From NCBI GenBank assembly GCA_041745535.1, contig JBGTIS010000119.1, positions 1 to 26,847 on the forward strand: a stretch of DNA of 26,847 bases, given 5' to 3'. Under the pieces are notes generated by a model. It saw only the letters and a program-made list of their open reading frames with translations, searched no databases and was not told the DNA's origin. The DNA comes from JBGTIS01 sp041745535. GTDB lineage: Bacteria; Bacteroidota; Bacteroidia; Cytophagales; Cyclobacteriaceae. Of the stretch, positions 1-7,740 are shown in pieces. A program made the position numbers and the translations under genes. How positions within the stretch are numbered: position 1 is the first letter of the stretch; every line of letters begins with the position of its first letter.

Positions 1-1
1 T

Positions 2-379
2 ACTTCCGGATCTATCAGCTATTACGCCAGTGACCCCAATCTTTCCTTTACCATGACCTCCGGCAGTTCTGTCAGTTTTAACGCGCAGGCAAAAAATGGT
101 GCTACCGTACTAGCTAGCAGAGATATTGCATTTTACAATTATGGATCATTCCTGGTTTACCCAAATCCCGCGTTGGAATCTATTCAGATAGCAGTCACTG
201 AAAATGAAGCATTCACCGTAATTATTTATGACCAAGATGAAAATATATTAGAAAAACAAGACGAATATCTTGCTGATTCATTTATTGATGTTTCCGGTCT
301 TGCCCCAGGAAATTATTTTATTAAAGTACTCCAAGGTAAAGAAATTCGGCATCAACAACGCATGCAAATTACCCGATAA
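2..379 (+). CDS. C-terminal part of a T9SS-sorted surface or secreted protein (partial, 5' end outside window)
   Basis: The reading frame is open at the left edge and ends with TAA at 377-379, so only about the last 125 residues are visible. The final 75 or so residues look like a type A T9SS C-terminal sorting domain. There is a YPNPA motif (around residue 55 of the visible part), then alternating beta strands, an IDVSGLAPGNYFIKV segment and a basic end (QRMQITR). In this family the domain directs export across the outer membrane by the PorSS/T9SS machine and is then removed or used for anchoring. The part upstream of the sorting domain is too short to name a function. No terminator is evident before the next gene. 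Confidence 0.8.
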   Translation, partial: TSGSISYYASDPNLSFTMTSGSSVSFNAQAKNGATVLASRDIAFYNYGSFLVYPNPALESIQIAVTENEAFTVIIYDQDENILEKQDEYLADSFIDVSGLAPGNYFIKVLQGKEIRHQQRMQITR

Positions 380-414
380 ATAAATTATCAAACCCTCATA
401 TTTTTATTTAAAAG

Positions 415-1454
415 ATGGATAAAAGGTATCAAGTATTTTTAAGTTCTACCTACGAAGACCTAAAGGAGGAAAGGTTAGAAGTTATACAGGCATTATTGGA
501 AATGGATTGCATTCCTTGTGGTATGGAATACTTTCCTGCCTCAAATGATTCTCAATGGAACTTTATAAAAAAATTAATTGACATCTGTGATTATTATATT
601 GTAATTATTGGAGGAAGATATGGATCAATGGATGAGAATGGGATTGGTTACACTGAAAAGGAATATAAGTACGCAATAGAAAATAAAATTCCTGTTATTG
701 GATTTACAATAAAAGATCCATCTTCAATTCCAGTTAATAAAACAGATTAAGATTCAGAAAAGCTAGAAAAACTTAAAAAATCTAGTACTGTCAAAGTTAT
801 GTAAACCTTGGTCTTCTGCTCAAGAATTAGGGGGTGTGGTTACTCGGAGTATGTTACAGCTTATAAAAGCTCATCCTAGACCTGGTTGGGTAAGATCAGA
901 TCAAGTATTATCAAGTGAAAAGCAACTTGAAATGATAGAGTTGTATAAAGAAGTACAGTCACTTCGATCTCAAGTAACAAGTAAATAATCAAGCTAAAGA
1001 AATATTTAATGAAGAAGAAATTAAAGATCTTGCTAATGGTGAGGACAAAATTATTATATATTTTTCTGTGCAAACAGGTAAATGGAATAATAGAGAAACA
1101 TCTTACGACCACATTACTTTAACATGGAATCAAATTTTTAAAATGTTGTTGCCAAGACTTTATGGGGGAGTAAAAGAGAATAGTTTTAAAAATCACATTA
1201 ATTTTCTTGTCTTGGACTATTACTTAAATTTTCACCAATTAGATCGCAATCCCAAGCCAGTTATTGTAGTAACAAGTGAGATTGTGGAATCAATAAAAAT
1301 ACAATTATTAGCCCTAAGATATATTAAAAGGGAAGTAGAAGAATATGAAACTGATAAGGAGTTAAAACCTTCCCGTTTTCTTAAATTAACAGAAAAAGGA
1401 GAACAAATTATGTATCAATTAAATGCTATAAAAAAATTGCCAAGGATAAAATAA
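415..1454 (+). pseudogene. Broken DUF4062 domain protein gene
   Basis: Three consecutive frames together rebuild one protein of about 346 residues. Frame 1 (415-750) is a DUF4062 N-terminus: RYQVFLSSTYEDLKEER, then CDYYIVIIGGRYGS and GYTEKEYKYA. It ends at an in-frame TAA (748-750) where relatives continue with a charged segment. The same frame carries on to an A-run at 774-779, after which homology moves to frame 2 (KLCKPWSSAQELGGVVTRS, then HPRPGWVRSDQ). Near 973-977 it moves to frame 3 (AKEIFNEEEIKDLANGED) and runs to TAA at 1452-1454. So one nonsense change and two indels in A-rich tracts break the gene. The region is visibly A+T-richer than its neighbours, which suggests transfer. DUF4062 is a TIR-like domain found in conflict and signalling proteins; its role here is unknown. 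Confidence 0.82.
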
Positions 1455-1588
1455 CTATTTAGTTTTCTGTTTCATATCATACTAAAATAATTTTTTTTCA
1501 CCACCACCCTTGTACGCTATACTTTTTACAAAATTTCTGGCAACGAGTAATTACCAGCTGACGATCACTCCGTGAGTATGAATAAAAA

Positions 1589-1619
1589 TTTGAAAGGTAA
1601 TGGCTTTCTTCTATCTTTG
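1589..1619 (+). promoter_or_regulatory. Bacteroidota-type promoter of the Gfo/Idh/MocA gene
   Basis: TTTG at 1589-1592 is followed after exactly 19 bases by TATCTTTG at 1612-1619. This fits the Bacteroidota sigma-ABfr pattern (TTTG, about 19 bases, TAnnTTTG). The start codon lies 36 bases beyond the -7 element, a normal leader length. Confidence 0.7.
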
Positions 1620-1655
1620 ATTCAGTAGAAAAACTAATAATAAGATTACCTGAAT

Positions 1656-2723
1656 ATGACTGATAAAATACGCGTACTTGTGGCAGGCTGCGGCAATATG
1701 GGGGCTTCTCATGCCCGGGCTTATCATAAAATGCCTGAATTTGAAATTGTAGGACTGGTGAGCCGCGGGCCGGAAAGCCGCGGTAAATTGTCGGATGAAC
1801 TGGGCGGACTACCCCAATTCGATAACTTTGAAGAATCCCTGGAAAAAACCCGGCCCGATGCGGTATCTATCAATACCTATCCCGATACCCATGCCGCCTA
1901 TGTAAAAAAGAGTTTGCAGGCCGGTGCCCATGTGTTTGTAGAAAAACCCCTGGCCGAAACCGTGGAACAATGCCGTGAAATTGTAGATTTAGCGAAGAAA
2001 CTGAACAAAAAACTGGTGATTGGCTATATTTTGCGGGTACATCCTACCTGGATGAAGTTTATAGAAATTGCCCAAACCATGGGAAAACCCCTGGTAATGC
2101 GCATGAACCTGAACCAGCAAAGCAGTGGTAAAAACTGGCATACGCACCTGAGCCTGATGAATTCTTTATCCCCCATTGTAGATTGCGGGGTGCATTATGT
2201 GGATGTGATGTGCCAGATGACCCGCTCAAAACCTATACGGGTAAGTGGCATTGGCGCCCGGTTAACCAATCAGGTAAAGCCCGATATGTATAACTATGGT
2301 CATTTGCAGGTAACCTTCGAAGATGGCTCGGTCGGCTGGTACGAAGCAGGGTGGGGGCCCATGATGAGCGAAACCGCTTATTTTGTAAAAGATGTGATCG
2401 GTTCCAAAGGATGTGTCAGCATGGTAGATACCCACCGCAGCGAACGTTCCGATGATGTGGATTCTCACTCAAAAACAAATTCACTAAAGGTGCATTACGC
2501 GGAGGTGGATGACCAGGATCAGTTTACCAAAAACGATGAACTCATCGATACTACCGACGAGCCCGATCATCAGGGGCTTTGCGATCGGGAACAGGAATTT
2601 TTCCTTAAAGCCATTCAGGAAAATAAAGATCTGACCGATCATATGGAAGATGCTATTAGTAGCTTAAAAGTAGTGCTGGCCGCTGATGAATCGTTCCGAA
2701 CAGGAAAGACAGTTGAGTTATAA
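1656..2723 (+). CDS. Gfo/Idh/MocA family oxidoreductase
   Basis: This 355-residue protein is a likely NAD(P)-dependent sugar or inositol-type dehydrogenase. The N-terminal Rossmann fold starts at residue 6 with the dinucleotide motif GCGNMG (11-16). The family EKP motif is at 96-98, with Lys97 the usual active-site residue. A DCGVHYVD segment (176-183) supplies the conserved Asp/His of the C-terminal substrate domain. There is no signal peptide, so it should be cytoplasmic. Length and motif spacing are normal for the family. It starts at the first ATG after a good promoter and appears to be transcribed alone, ending before a bidirectional terminator. The substrate cannot be read from sequence. 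G+C content is clearly higher than in the DUF4062 remnant just upstream. Confidence 0.9.
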   Translation: MTDKIRVLVAGCGNMGASHARAYHKMPEFEIVGLVSRGPESRGKLSDELGGLPQFDNFEESLEKTRPDAVSINTYPDTHAAYVKKSLQAGAHVFVEKPLAETVEQCREIVDLAKKLNKKLVIGYILRVHPTWMKFIEIAQTMGKPLVMRMNLNQQSSGKNWHTHLSLMNSLSPIVDCGVHYVDVMCQMTRSKPIRVSGIGARLTNQVKPDMYNYGHLQVTFEDGSVGWYEAGWGPMMSETAYFVKDVIGSKGCVSMVDTHRSERSDDVDSHSKTNSLKVHYAEVDDQDQFTKNDELIDTTDEPDHQGLCDREQEFFLKAIQENKDLTDHMEDAISSLKVVLAADESFRTGKTVEL

Positions 2724-2803
2724 TACAACATGTTATCTGCCAACATAAGGGAAACCTAAAGCTCCTGCTTTTGCATGGGTGTTTTGTTGAAGGTTGTTTG
2801 GCC

Positions 2804-2827
2804 AAAAAGGCTGTGATGACACAGCCT
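2804..2827 (-). terminator. Terminator for the minus-strand outer-membrane protein gene
   Basis: On the minus strand AGGCTGTG pairs with CACAGCCT around a TCAT loop (2808-2827) and is followed by a T5 run at 2804-2808. It lies behind the stronger hairpin at 2851-2882, so it would be a second stop for minus-strand transcription. Confidence 0.5.
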
Positions 2828-2850
2828 ATGGGGTTGAAAATTTTTGAAAC

Positions 2851-2882
2851 AAAAAAAGGGAAGTACACACTTCCCTTTTTTT
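2851..2882. terminator. Bidirectional intrinsic terminator
   Basis: A perfect 14-bp stem (AAAAAAAGGGAAGT with its complement) closes an ACAC loop and has A7/T7 flanks, so it works in either direction. It separates the plus-strand oxidoreductase (ends 2723) from the convergent minus-strand barrel gene (ends 2897). Confidence 0.85.
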
Positions 2883-2896
2883 GTTGTAAGTACTGA

Positions 2897-3511
2897 TTAC
2901 CACCGGTAGTTTAAACCGAATGAGAAAAAGTGGGGGGCGCCAACGGCCAATTCCAGGTTAGCACCCAAATTATCGGTAAAGTAACCACGGAATCCGAAAA
3001 GGATTAACTGGGTGGAAGGTTTGGTGCCATTGAATTTGAAATCTCTTGTTTTATCGAAATTAGGAATAGACGCATTGGTGTTGATGTCCCAGTTCGTAAC
3101 GCCTACACGGAGGCCCGAATACATATCGAACTGATTGCTATTACCATAATGTAGCAGTGCTCTGACGCTGATGTTCAAGCGATTTACACTGGTTTTAAAA
3201 TTTTGTGTTTGCGTTTCCCCATTGCTGTCGGTATACTCATAGTTTTTATAGCGAATGCCCATGATTTGGTAGGAAGCACCCCCGCCCAAACTCAACCATT
3301 TTTTTATACCGTAGTCATAGGTAACCTGAAAAGCCGGCACGGTATAAGTATCGATCAGGGTGCCGGTGCTGTAACTGGCAATATTAAATAATGAACCCAC
3401 TGCGCTTAATCCCAGGTTTACCCCAACGGAAGAAGTATGCCCAGCATCCTGCGCTGATGCTGAGTGGGCCATCACTAAGATAAATAAGGGGTAAAAGAGG
3501 AGTTTTTTCAT
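2897..3511 (-). CDS. Small outer-membrane beta-barrel protein
   Basis: This 204-residue protein begins with a clear signal peptide (MKKLLFYPLFILVMAHSASA, cleavage about residue 20). The rest alternates short amphipathic strands with Gly and Asn turns (for example GVNLGLSAVGSLF, WLSLGGGASYQIMG, FSVGLNY-like ends) and finishes in an aromatic residue (LNYRW). That is the usual pattern of an 8-stranded outer-membrane barrel of the OmpW/porin-like type in Bacteroidota. No enzymatic motif is seen. It lies downstream of trpD on the same strand but 130 bases away, and is followed by two terminator hairpins. Specific function is unknown. Confidence 0.72.
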   Translation of the reverse strand: MKKLLFYPLFILVMAHSASAQDAGHTSSVGVNLGLSAVGSLFNIASYSTGTLIDTYTVPAFQVTYDYGIKKWLSLGGGASYQIMGIRYKNYEYTDSNGETQTQNFKTSVNRLNISVRALLHYGNSNQFDMYSGLRVGVTNWDINTNASIPNFDKTRDFKFNGTKPSTQLILFGFRGYFTDNLGANLELAVGAPHFFSFGLNYRW

Positions 3512-3641
3512 TTGTGAGTCAGCCTATTGGTATTTTCTATACAAAAACAATGAAACCTATATACTAAACCGTACTATACGATGGATTGTTATGGTTTATT
3601 GTATCTAAACCCACAGGGTTACCTATGCAGGCTCATATTGC

Positions 3642-4661
3642 TTATCGGGCTTGTGAAACAGTGGTTTTCTTTTTGTCATCAATTAATATGCGGAAGGTTT
3701 CCAGGGCTTTTCCTGAAGTCAGAGACTCACGTGCCGCGGCTATGCTTTCCTCTAGGGTAAGCGACTTATTGCCGCAATGCAGCGCCATGCCAGCATTGGC
3801 CAGCACCACTTCTACCTGTGCTTTGGTTCCTTCTCCTTTTAGAATATTTAAAAAGATGGAAGCGGATTCTTCAATGGTGCTTCCCCCTGCCAGGTCTTCT
3901 TTCCGATAAGTTTCAAGCCCGAGTTCTTGCGGATGAAGCACGCTTTCTTTTTCGTTAGTGATCATTTTAAAGGGTCCCGTCAGAGAAATTTCGTCGTATT
4001 CATCCAGAGAATGCAGGATCACAAAATCGGTATTGGTTTTCTGGTATAGATAGGCATATAACCTGGCCAACTCCAGGCTGAATACACCTACCAGTTGTTT
4101 TTTGGGAAAAGAAGGGTTTACCATGGGCCCCAGCATATTAAAGAAAGTTTTTACGCCCAGTTCCTTCCGGATTGGCGCTACGTTTTTCATGGCTGGATGG
4201 AATAATGGCGCATGCAAAAAGCAGATGCCTGCTTCTTCTATACTTTTCTTTAACGTGTCGGCATCGTTGGTGAACTGATAGCCGAAATGAGCCAGCAGGT
4301 TGGACGAACCGCATACAGAAGAAACTCCGTTATTGCCGTGCTTGGCTACTTTTTGTCCGGCACCAGCTACAATAAAGGAAGCCAGGGTAGAAATATTAAA
4401 AGTATCTTTCCCATCGCCGCCGGTGCCACACAAATCTATGGCATCATATTCTTCAATATGAAGGGGGACACAAAGTTCAAGCATGGCATCTCGAAAACCT
4501 TCCAGTTCCTCCACCGTGATACTGCGCATCAGATATACGGTTAAAAAAGCAGCTACCTGGCTGTGGTTATATTTGCCCAGGGCCAGATTCATTAATATTT
4601 CTTTAGCAGTAGCCTTATCCAGTGACCTGTATTCGAAAAGTTTGTTTAGTATATCTTTCAC
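3642..4661 (-). CDS. trpD: Anthranilate phosphoribosyltransferase
   Basis: TrpD transfers phosphoribose from PRPP to anthranilate, the second committed step of tryptophan synthesis, in the cytoplasm. The 339-residue length is normal. The PRPP-binding GTGGD motif is at 79-83, followed by DTFNISTLAS and the KHGN motif at 107-110 with SSVCGSSNLL after it. An N-terminal helical domain covers about residues 1-65. It is the last gene of the trp unit, 54 bases after trpG. The usual following genes trpC, trpF, trpB and trpA are absent; the next gene on this strand encodes an unrelated barrel protein. Confidence 0.95.
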   Translation of the reverse strand: MKDILNKLFEYRSLDKATAKEILMNLALGKYNHSQVAAFLTVYLMRSITVEELEGFRDAMLELCVPLHIEEYDAIDLCGTGGDGKDTFNISTLASFIVAGAGQKVAKHGNNGVSSVCGSSNLLAHFGYQFTNDADTLKKSIEEAGICFLHAPLFHPAMKNVAPIRKELGVKTFFNMLGPMVNPSFPKKQLVGVFSLELARLYAYLYQKTNTDFVILHSLDEYDEISLTGPFKMITNEKESVLHPQELGLETYRKEDLAGGSTIEESASIFLNILKGEGTKAQVEVVLANAGMALHCGNKSLTLEESIAAARESLTSGKALETFRILIDDKKKTTVSQAR

Positions 4662-4715
4662 CGTTTTAAAGTATTTATAATAATTGAATGTGTGCCTGTT
4701 GAAATCGCGAAATAA

Positions 4716-5339
4716 TTAATTTTTTGTATTCAGTTGATCCTGTGCAGCACCGACCGTAATTTTTTCCGTACCCAGCCAGTTGGCCATCATTTGTTTTCCG
4801 TGTTCGGTGAGGATAGATTCGGGATGAAACTGCAGGCCTTTTACATCGTAATCGCGGTGCCGCAAGCCCATAATTTCGTCCTTTTCGTCTCGTGCAGTCA
4901 CAACTAATGAACTGGGAAATGATTCGGCACCCACTGCCCAGCTATGGTACCGGCAAACATTGAACGATTCGGGTAAACCACTGAACAAGTATTCACCATG
5001 ATCAGGGGAAAGGAAAACAGGATTGGCTACTCCATGCAATACCAGGGGCATGTTGTATAAAGTAGCGCCAAAAGCTTCGGCGATGCCCTGATGCCCCAGA
5101 CAAATTCCTAAAATACTTTTGGTTGGCGCATAGGTTCTGATCAGATCCATCATAATACCCGCTTCAACCGGAATGCCGGGACCTGGCGATAAAATTATTT
5201 TATCGTACTGGTTTACCGATTCCAGGCTGATTTTATCGTTACGGAAAATATCCATTTGTTGGCCATACCCCAGCTCCTTCACAATATGAACCAGATTATA
5301 GGTAAATGAGTCGTAATTATCTAACACTAATATTTTCAT
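4716..5339 (-). CDS. trpG: Anthranilate synthase component II (glutamine amidotransferase)
   Basis: TrpG releases ammonia from glutamine and passes it to TrpE for anthranilate formation. The class I amidotransferase triad is complete: Cys80 in GICLGHQ, with His172 and Glu174 in FHPES. SPGPG at 51-55 forms the oxyanion region. I chose the ATG whose protein starts MKILVLDNYDSFTYN, which matches the family N-terminus; an in-frame TTG three codons upstream is less likely. The protein is then 207 residues, a normal length. The start is 5 bases after the stop of the methyltransferase gene, so the two are very probably translated from one message. Confidence 0.95.
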   Translation of the reverse strand: MKILVLDNYDSFTYNLVHIVKELGYGQQMDIFRNDKISLESVNQYDKIILSPGPGIPVEAGIMMDLIRTYAPTKSILGICLGHQGIAEAFGATLYNMPLVLHGVANPVFLSPDHGEYLFSGLPESFNVCRYHSWAVGAESFPSSLVVTARDEKDEIMGLRHRDYDVKGLQFHPESILTEHGKQMMANWLGTEKITVGAAQDQLNTKN

Positions 5340-5344
5340 ATTAT

Positions 5345-6049
5345 TCAAAATTTCTGTTTTTTTACTACTAACATGGTATCACTTCCCTTTTGAAACTGAT
5401 AAGAAACCGGTGCAATTTCAGTGCTAAATCCACCAGTAGCCAGTTCACTCATCAAATTTGATAAATAACCGGAAGGTTTACCATTAATTCGCACCAGCGG
5501 GAATATTCTGACTTCCTCTCCAACCCGGGCCATTTCCCGGATAGCTTTCAGGTGAAATTCATAGTCAAATTGTTTTTCATAGGTAAAGAGGCAATAGGAA
5601 GAAATTACCAGGTCAAACAGATTTTCCTGAAATGCCAGTTCAGGCAATGTGCCTGTTACATACCTGCCTTCCTTTTTTCCTGTTTCAAAATCCTGAAGAA
5701 AAAGATCCATAGCAGCCAGCCGGATATTCAATAATTTTTCAGGACTGCCATATTCATCCCAAATGTAATCGTCATGATTTTTTTCTAACTGTTGTACAAT
5801 AACCTCAGCAGTGGCTTCAATGCGATTTTTAATCTGCGCAGCACTAAACTGATAAATGGGGTCCAAAGAAATACAATATTTTCCTGCCTGCGTCATTTCA
5901 GCGTTGAAGCTGGCAGGCCCATCGGCTACACCCAATATCTTTTTGTCAAGGTCAGCTGCGGTAAGCGCGAACATCAGTTTGTATTCCTCCCAATTTCTGC
6001 CCCACGGCAGTACCGCAGTGGCGTCCGCCCGATCAATAGTAAATCCCAT
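5345..6049 (-). CDS. SAM-dependent methyltransferase-like protein inside the trp operon
   Basis: This 234-residue protein resembles class I (Rossmann-fold) methyltransferases. A likely motif I is ILGVADGPASFNAEM at about 38-52, followed by an acidic turn (SLDPIYQ). A later ELAFQENLFDLVISSYCLFTY segment fits motif IV and V, and EVRIFPLVRINGK is a late strand. There is no signal peptide. It starts 4 bases after the trpE stop and ends 5 bases before the trpG start, so it is tightly coupled to both. Its substrate cannot be told from sequence. Methylation of anthranilate or chorismate derivatives is only a guess from context, and a housekeeping or RNA substrate is equally possible. The GxGxG of motif I is relaxed, so catalytic activity should not be taken for granted. 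Confidence 0.72.
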   Translation of the reverse strand: MGFTIDRADATAVLPWGRNWEEYKLMFALTAADLDKKILGVADGPASFNAEMTQAGKYCISLDPIYQFSAAQIKNRIEATAEVIVQQLEKNHDDYIWDEYGSPEKLLNIRLAAMDLFLQDFETGKKEGRYVTGTLPELAFQENLFDLVISSYCLFTYEKQFDYEFHLKAIREMARVGEEVRIFPLVRINGKPSGYLSNLMSELATGGFSTEIAPVSYQFQKGSDTMLVVKKQKF

Positions 6050-6053
6050 TTTG

Positions 6054-7502
6054 TTAACGATTAATATCCCTCGCTACTTCGATAGCCCGCCGCAATGCGG
6101 CCAGCTTATTATTTACTTCCTGCAATTCGCTTTCTTTATTCGATTTGGCGACGATACCCGCACCCGCCTGATAAAATAAAATATTATTTTTGCTGATGAA
6201 AGACCGGATCATAATGGCATGATTAAAATCTCCATCAAATCCCAAGAAGCCAATGGCACCCCCATAGTAACCACGTTTGGTGGGTTCATATTTATTAATC
6301 AGTTGCATGGCCATATGTTTGGGGGCACCGGAAAGCGTGCCTGCCGGAAACGTATCGGCCACCACTCTTACCGGCGATGTATTCTCAGTCAGTTGGCCGG
6401 TAACCTTAGACACCAGGTGGATCACATGGGAGTAATACTGGATTTCTTTAAAGTTTTCTACCCGTACATTACTGCCATTCCGGCTCAGGTCGTTGCGGGC
6501 CAGGTCTACCAGCATCACATGTTCTGAGTTTTCTTTAGGGTCGTCGAGCAACTGCTTGGCCAGGGCGGCATCGGCCTCATCGTTTCCGGTACGGCGAAAG
6601 GTACCGGCAATGGGGAAAATATGGGCTTCCTGGTTCTTAATTACGATTTGTGCCTCAGGCGAGGACCCAAACAGTTTAAAGTTACCATAATCGAAATAAA
6701 ACAAATAGGGCGACGGATTGATAGAACGCAAGGCCCGGTACACATTGAACTCATCTCCTTTGAAGCCCGTCTGAAACCGACGCGAAAGTACGATCTGGAA
6801 TACATCGCCCCGGAAGCAATGTTCAATGCCTTTGGTAATTACATTTAAAAACTCCTGATCGGTCTGGTTGCTGCTTTCCTCACCTGAAATACCAAAGTGG
6901 TAGATCGGATAATTTTTGTTTTCTATCAGGGTAATTAGCTGTTCAATATCTTCATCATCAGGTGGGGCATCGGGCAGGCCATGTTCAAAAACGTGAAGTT
7001 CGTTGCGAAAATGGTCGATCACAATTACATACCGATAAACCGCATAATGAATTTCCGGAATGTGGTAATCGTTTTCCGAATCCGCTTTGATGTCAATATC
7101 TTCAAAATATTGCACGCCGTCGTAGGCCATGTAGCCGAATAAGCCATTGGTAGTAAACTTAAAAGGATTTTCATCGGTAATAAAACAACCGGAAAATTCA
7201 CTGAGCATTTCTACCGCATCCTGTTTATTTTCCAGTTTTTTTACTATTTCCTTTCCATCGGGAAAATGCTGGGTTACCACACTGTTTTTTACAGTAAAAG
7301 TAGCAATAGGCTGGCAGCAAATAAAAGAATAGCTATTTTCATTACTATGATAGTCGGAACTTTCCAATAGAATAGGGTTTTCAAATTTGTCGCGCAATTT
7401 CAGGTAAATACTTACCGGCGTAACCGTATCAGCCAGCATTTTTTTATGCCGGGTGAACAGGTTATAAGTTTTCGAGTCTGTTGAACTTATCATTTCATTC
7501 AT
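6054..7502 (-). CDS. trpE: Anthranilate synthase component I
   Basis: TrpE converts chorismate and ammonia (or glutamine through TrpG) to anthranilate and pyruvate. The 482-residue length is normal. The N-terminal half holds LLESS at 45-49, the element forming the feedback tryptophan site in known TrpE proteins. The C-terminal chorismate-binding domain shows IFPIAGTFRRTG, then EHVMLVDLARNDL, the PAGTLSGAPK segment and YYGGAIGF. This set favours anthranilate synthase over aminodeoxychorismate synthase, and the linked trpG and trpD agree. The chosen ATG is 15 bases after the T-run of the attenuator hairpin, so transcription of this gene depends directly on antitermination. No Shine-Dalgarno site is visible. 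Confidence 0.95.
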   Translation of the reverse strand: MNEMISSTDSKTYNLFTRHKKMLADTVTPVSIYLKLRDKFENPILLESSDYHSNENSYSFICCQPIATFTVKNSVVTQHFPDGKEIVKKLENKQDAVEMLSEFSGCFITDENPFKFTTNGLFGYMAYDGVQYFEDIDIKADSENDYHIPEIHYAVYRYVIVIDHFRNELHVFEHGLPDAPPDDEDIEQLITLIENKNYPIYHFGISGEESSNQTDQEFLNVITKGIEHCFRGDVFQIVLSRRFQTGFKGDEFNVYRALRSINPSPYLFYFDYGNFKLFGSSPEAQIVIKNQEAHIFPIAGTFRRTGNDEADAALAKQLLDDPKENSEHVMLVDLARNDLSRNGSNVRVENFKEIQYYSHVIHLVSKVTGQLTENTSPVRVVADTFPAGTLSGAPKHMAMQLINKYEPTKRGYYGGAIGFLGFDGDFNHAIMIRSFISKNNILFYQAGAGIVAKSNKESELQEVNNKLAALRRAIEVARDINR

Positions 7503-7517
7503 TTTGAAGATTAAACC

Positions 7518-7549
7518 AAAAAAGCCTACTGTGAGAACAGTAGGCTTTT
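7518..7549 (-). terminator. trp attenuator terminator hairpin
   Basis: On the minus strand AAAAGCCTACTGT pairs perfectly over 13 bp with ACAGTAGGCTTTT around a TCTC loop and ends in a run of six T (7518-7523). It stands 15 bases before the trpE ATG, between leader peptide and structural gene, the position of a transcription attenuator. Confidence 0.88.
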
Positions 7550-7624
7550 GAAATTTACATTATTAGCAAGGATGGATTACAAAGTGTTAAGCATGCTGTT
7601 TACTCATAGGATTTTGCTATGAGT
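7532..7624 (-). promoter_or_regulatory. trp attenuation region: 1:2 hairpin and competing antiterminator
   Basis: Segment 1, ACTCATAG (7624-7617), pairs perfectly with CTATGAGT (7609-7602). The 3' half of that arm and the following bases can instead pair with the 5' arm and loop of the terminator: TGAG (7606-7603) with CTCA (7535-7532), AACAG (7600-7596) with CTGTT (7540-7536), and GCTT (7592-7589) with AAGC (7547-7544). The two structures exclude each other. A ribosome stalled at the Trp codons (7631-7626) would cover segment 1, freeing segment 2 for the antiterminator. Confidence 0.8.
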
Positions 7625-7679
7625 GCCACCAGCATTTTAATGCGTTGGTATTTATTATTTTATATTTACCAGCCAACAT
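7617..7679 (-). CDS. trpL: trp leader peptide with tandem Trp codons
   Basis: A 20-codon reading frame on the minus strand starts ATG (7679) and stops TAG (7617). It encodes MLAGKYKIINTNA followed by LKCWWHS, with TGG TGG at codons 17-18 (7631-7626). Two adjacent codons of the rarest amino acid just before overlapping RNA hairpins, upstream of trpE, are the hallmark of ribosome-mediated attenuation. The stop codon lies within the first hairpin arm. The ATG is only a few bases past the predicted -7 element, so either the message is nearly leaderless or transcription starts further upstream. The peptide itself probably has no function beyond being translated. Confidence 0.82.
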   Translation of the reverse strand: MLAGKYKIINTNALKCWWHS

Positions 7680-7683
7680 GCGA

Positions 7684-7714
7684 CAAATATAAGCGCGTTA
7701 ATTGACAATTCAAA
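7684..7714 (-). promoter_or_regulatory. Bacteroidota-type promoter of the trp operon
   Basis: On the minus strand TTTG (7714-7711) is followed after exactly 19 bases by TATATTTG (7691-7684), a perfect match to the TAnnTTTG element. The leader peptide ATG is at 7679, about where transcription would begin. Confidence 0.72.
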
Positions 7715-7740
7715 TCAGAAATTTTAAATAAATATATTTT

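Noticed and set aside
415..750. DUF4062 frame taken as a complete 111-residue protein
   Set aside because: Homology to the rest of the family continues through two further frames to 1454, so it is a fragment.
3594..3612. GGTTTA/TAAACC hairpin after trpD as a terminator
   Set aside because: The stem is only 6 bp and there is no T-run in either direction.
7600..7635. Alternative 11-codon leader (MLVALIAKSYE) overlapping the Trp leader in another frame
   Set aside because: It contains no Trp codon, while the overlapping frame has two adjacent ones at the right place relative to the hairpins.
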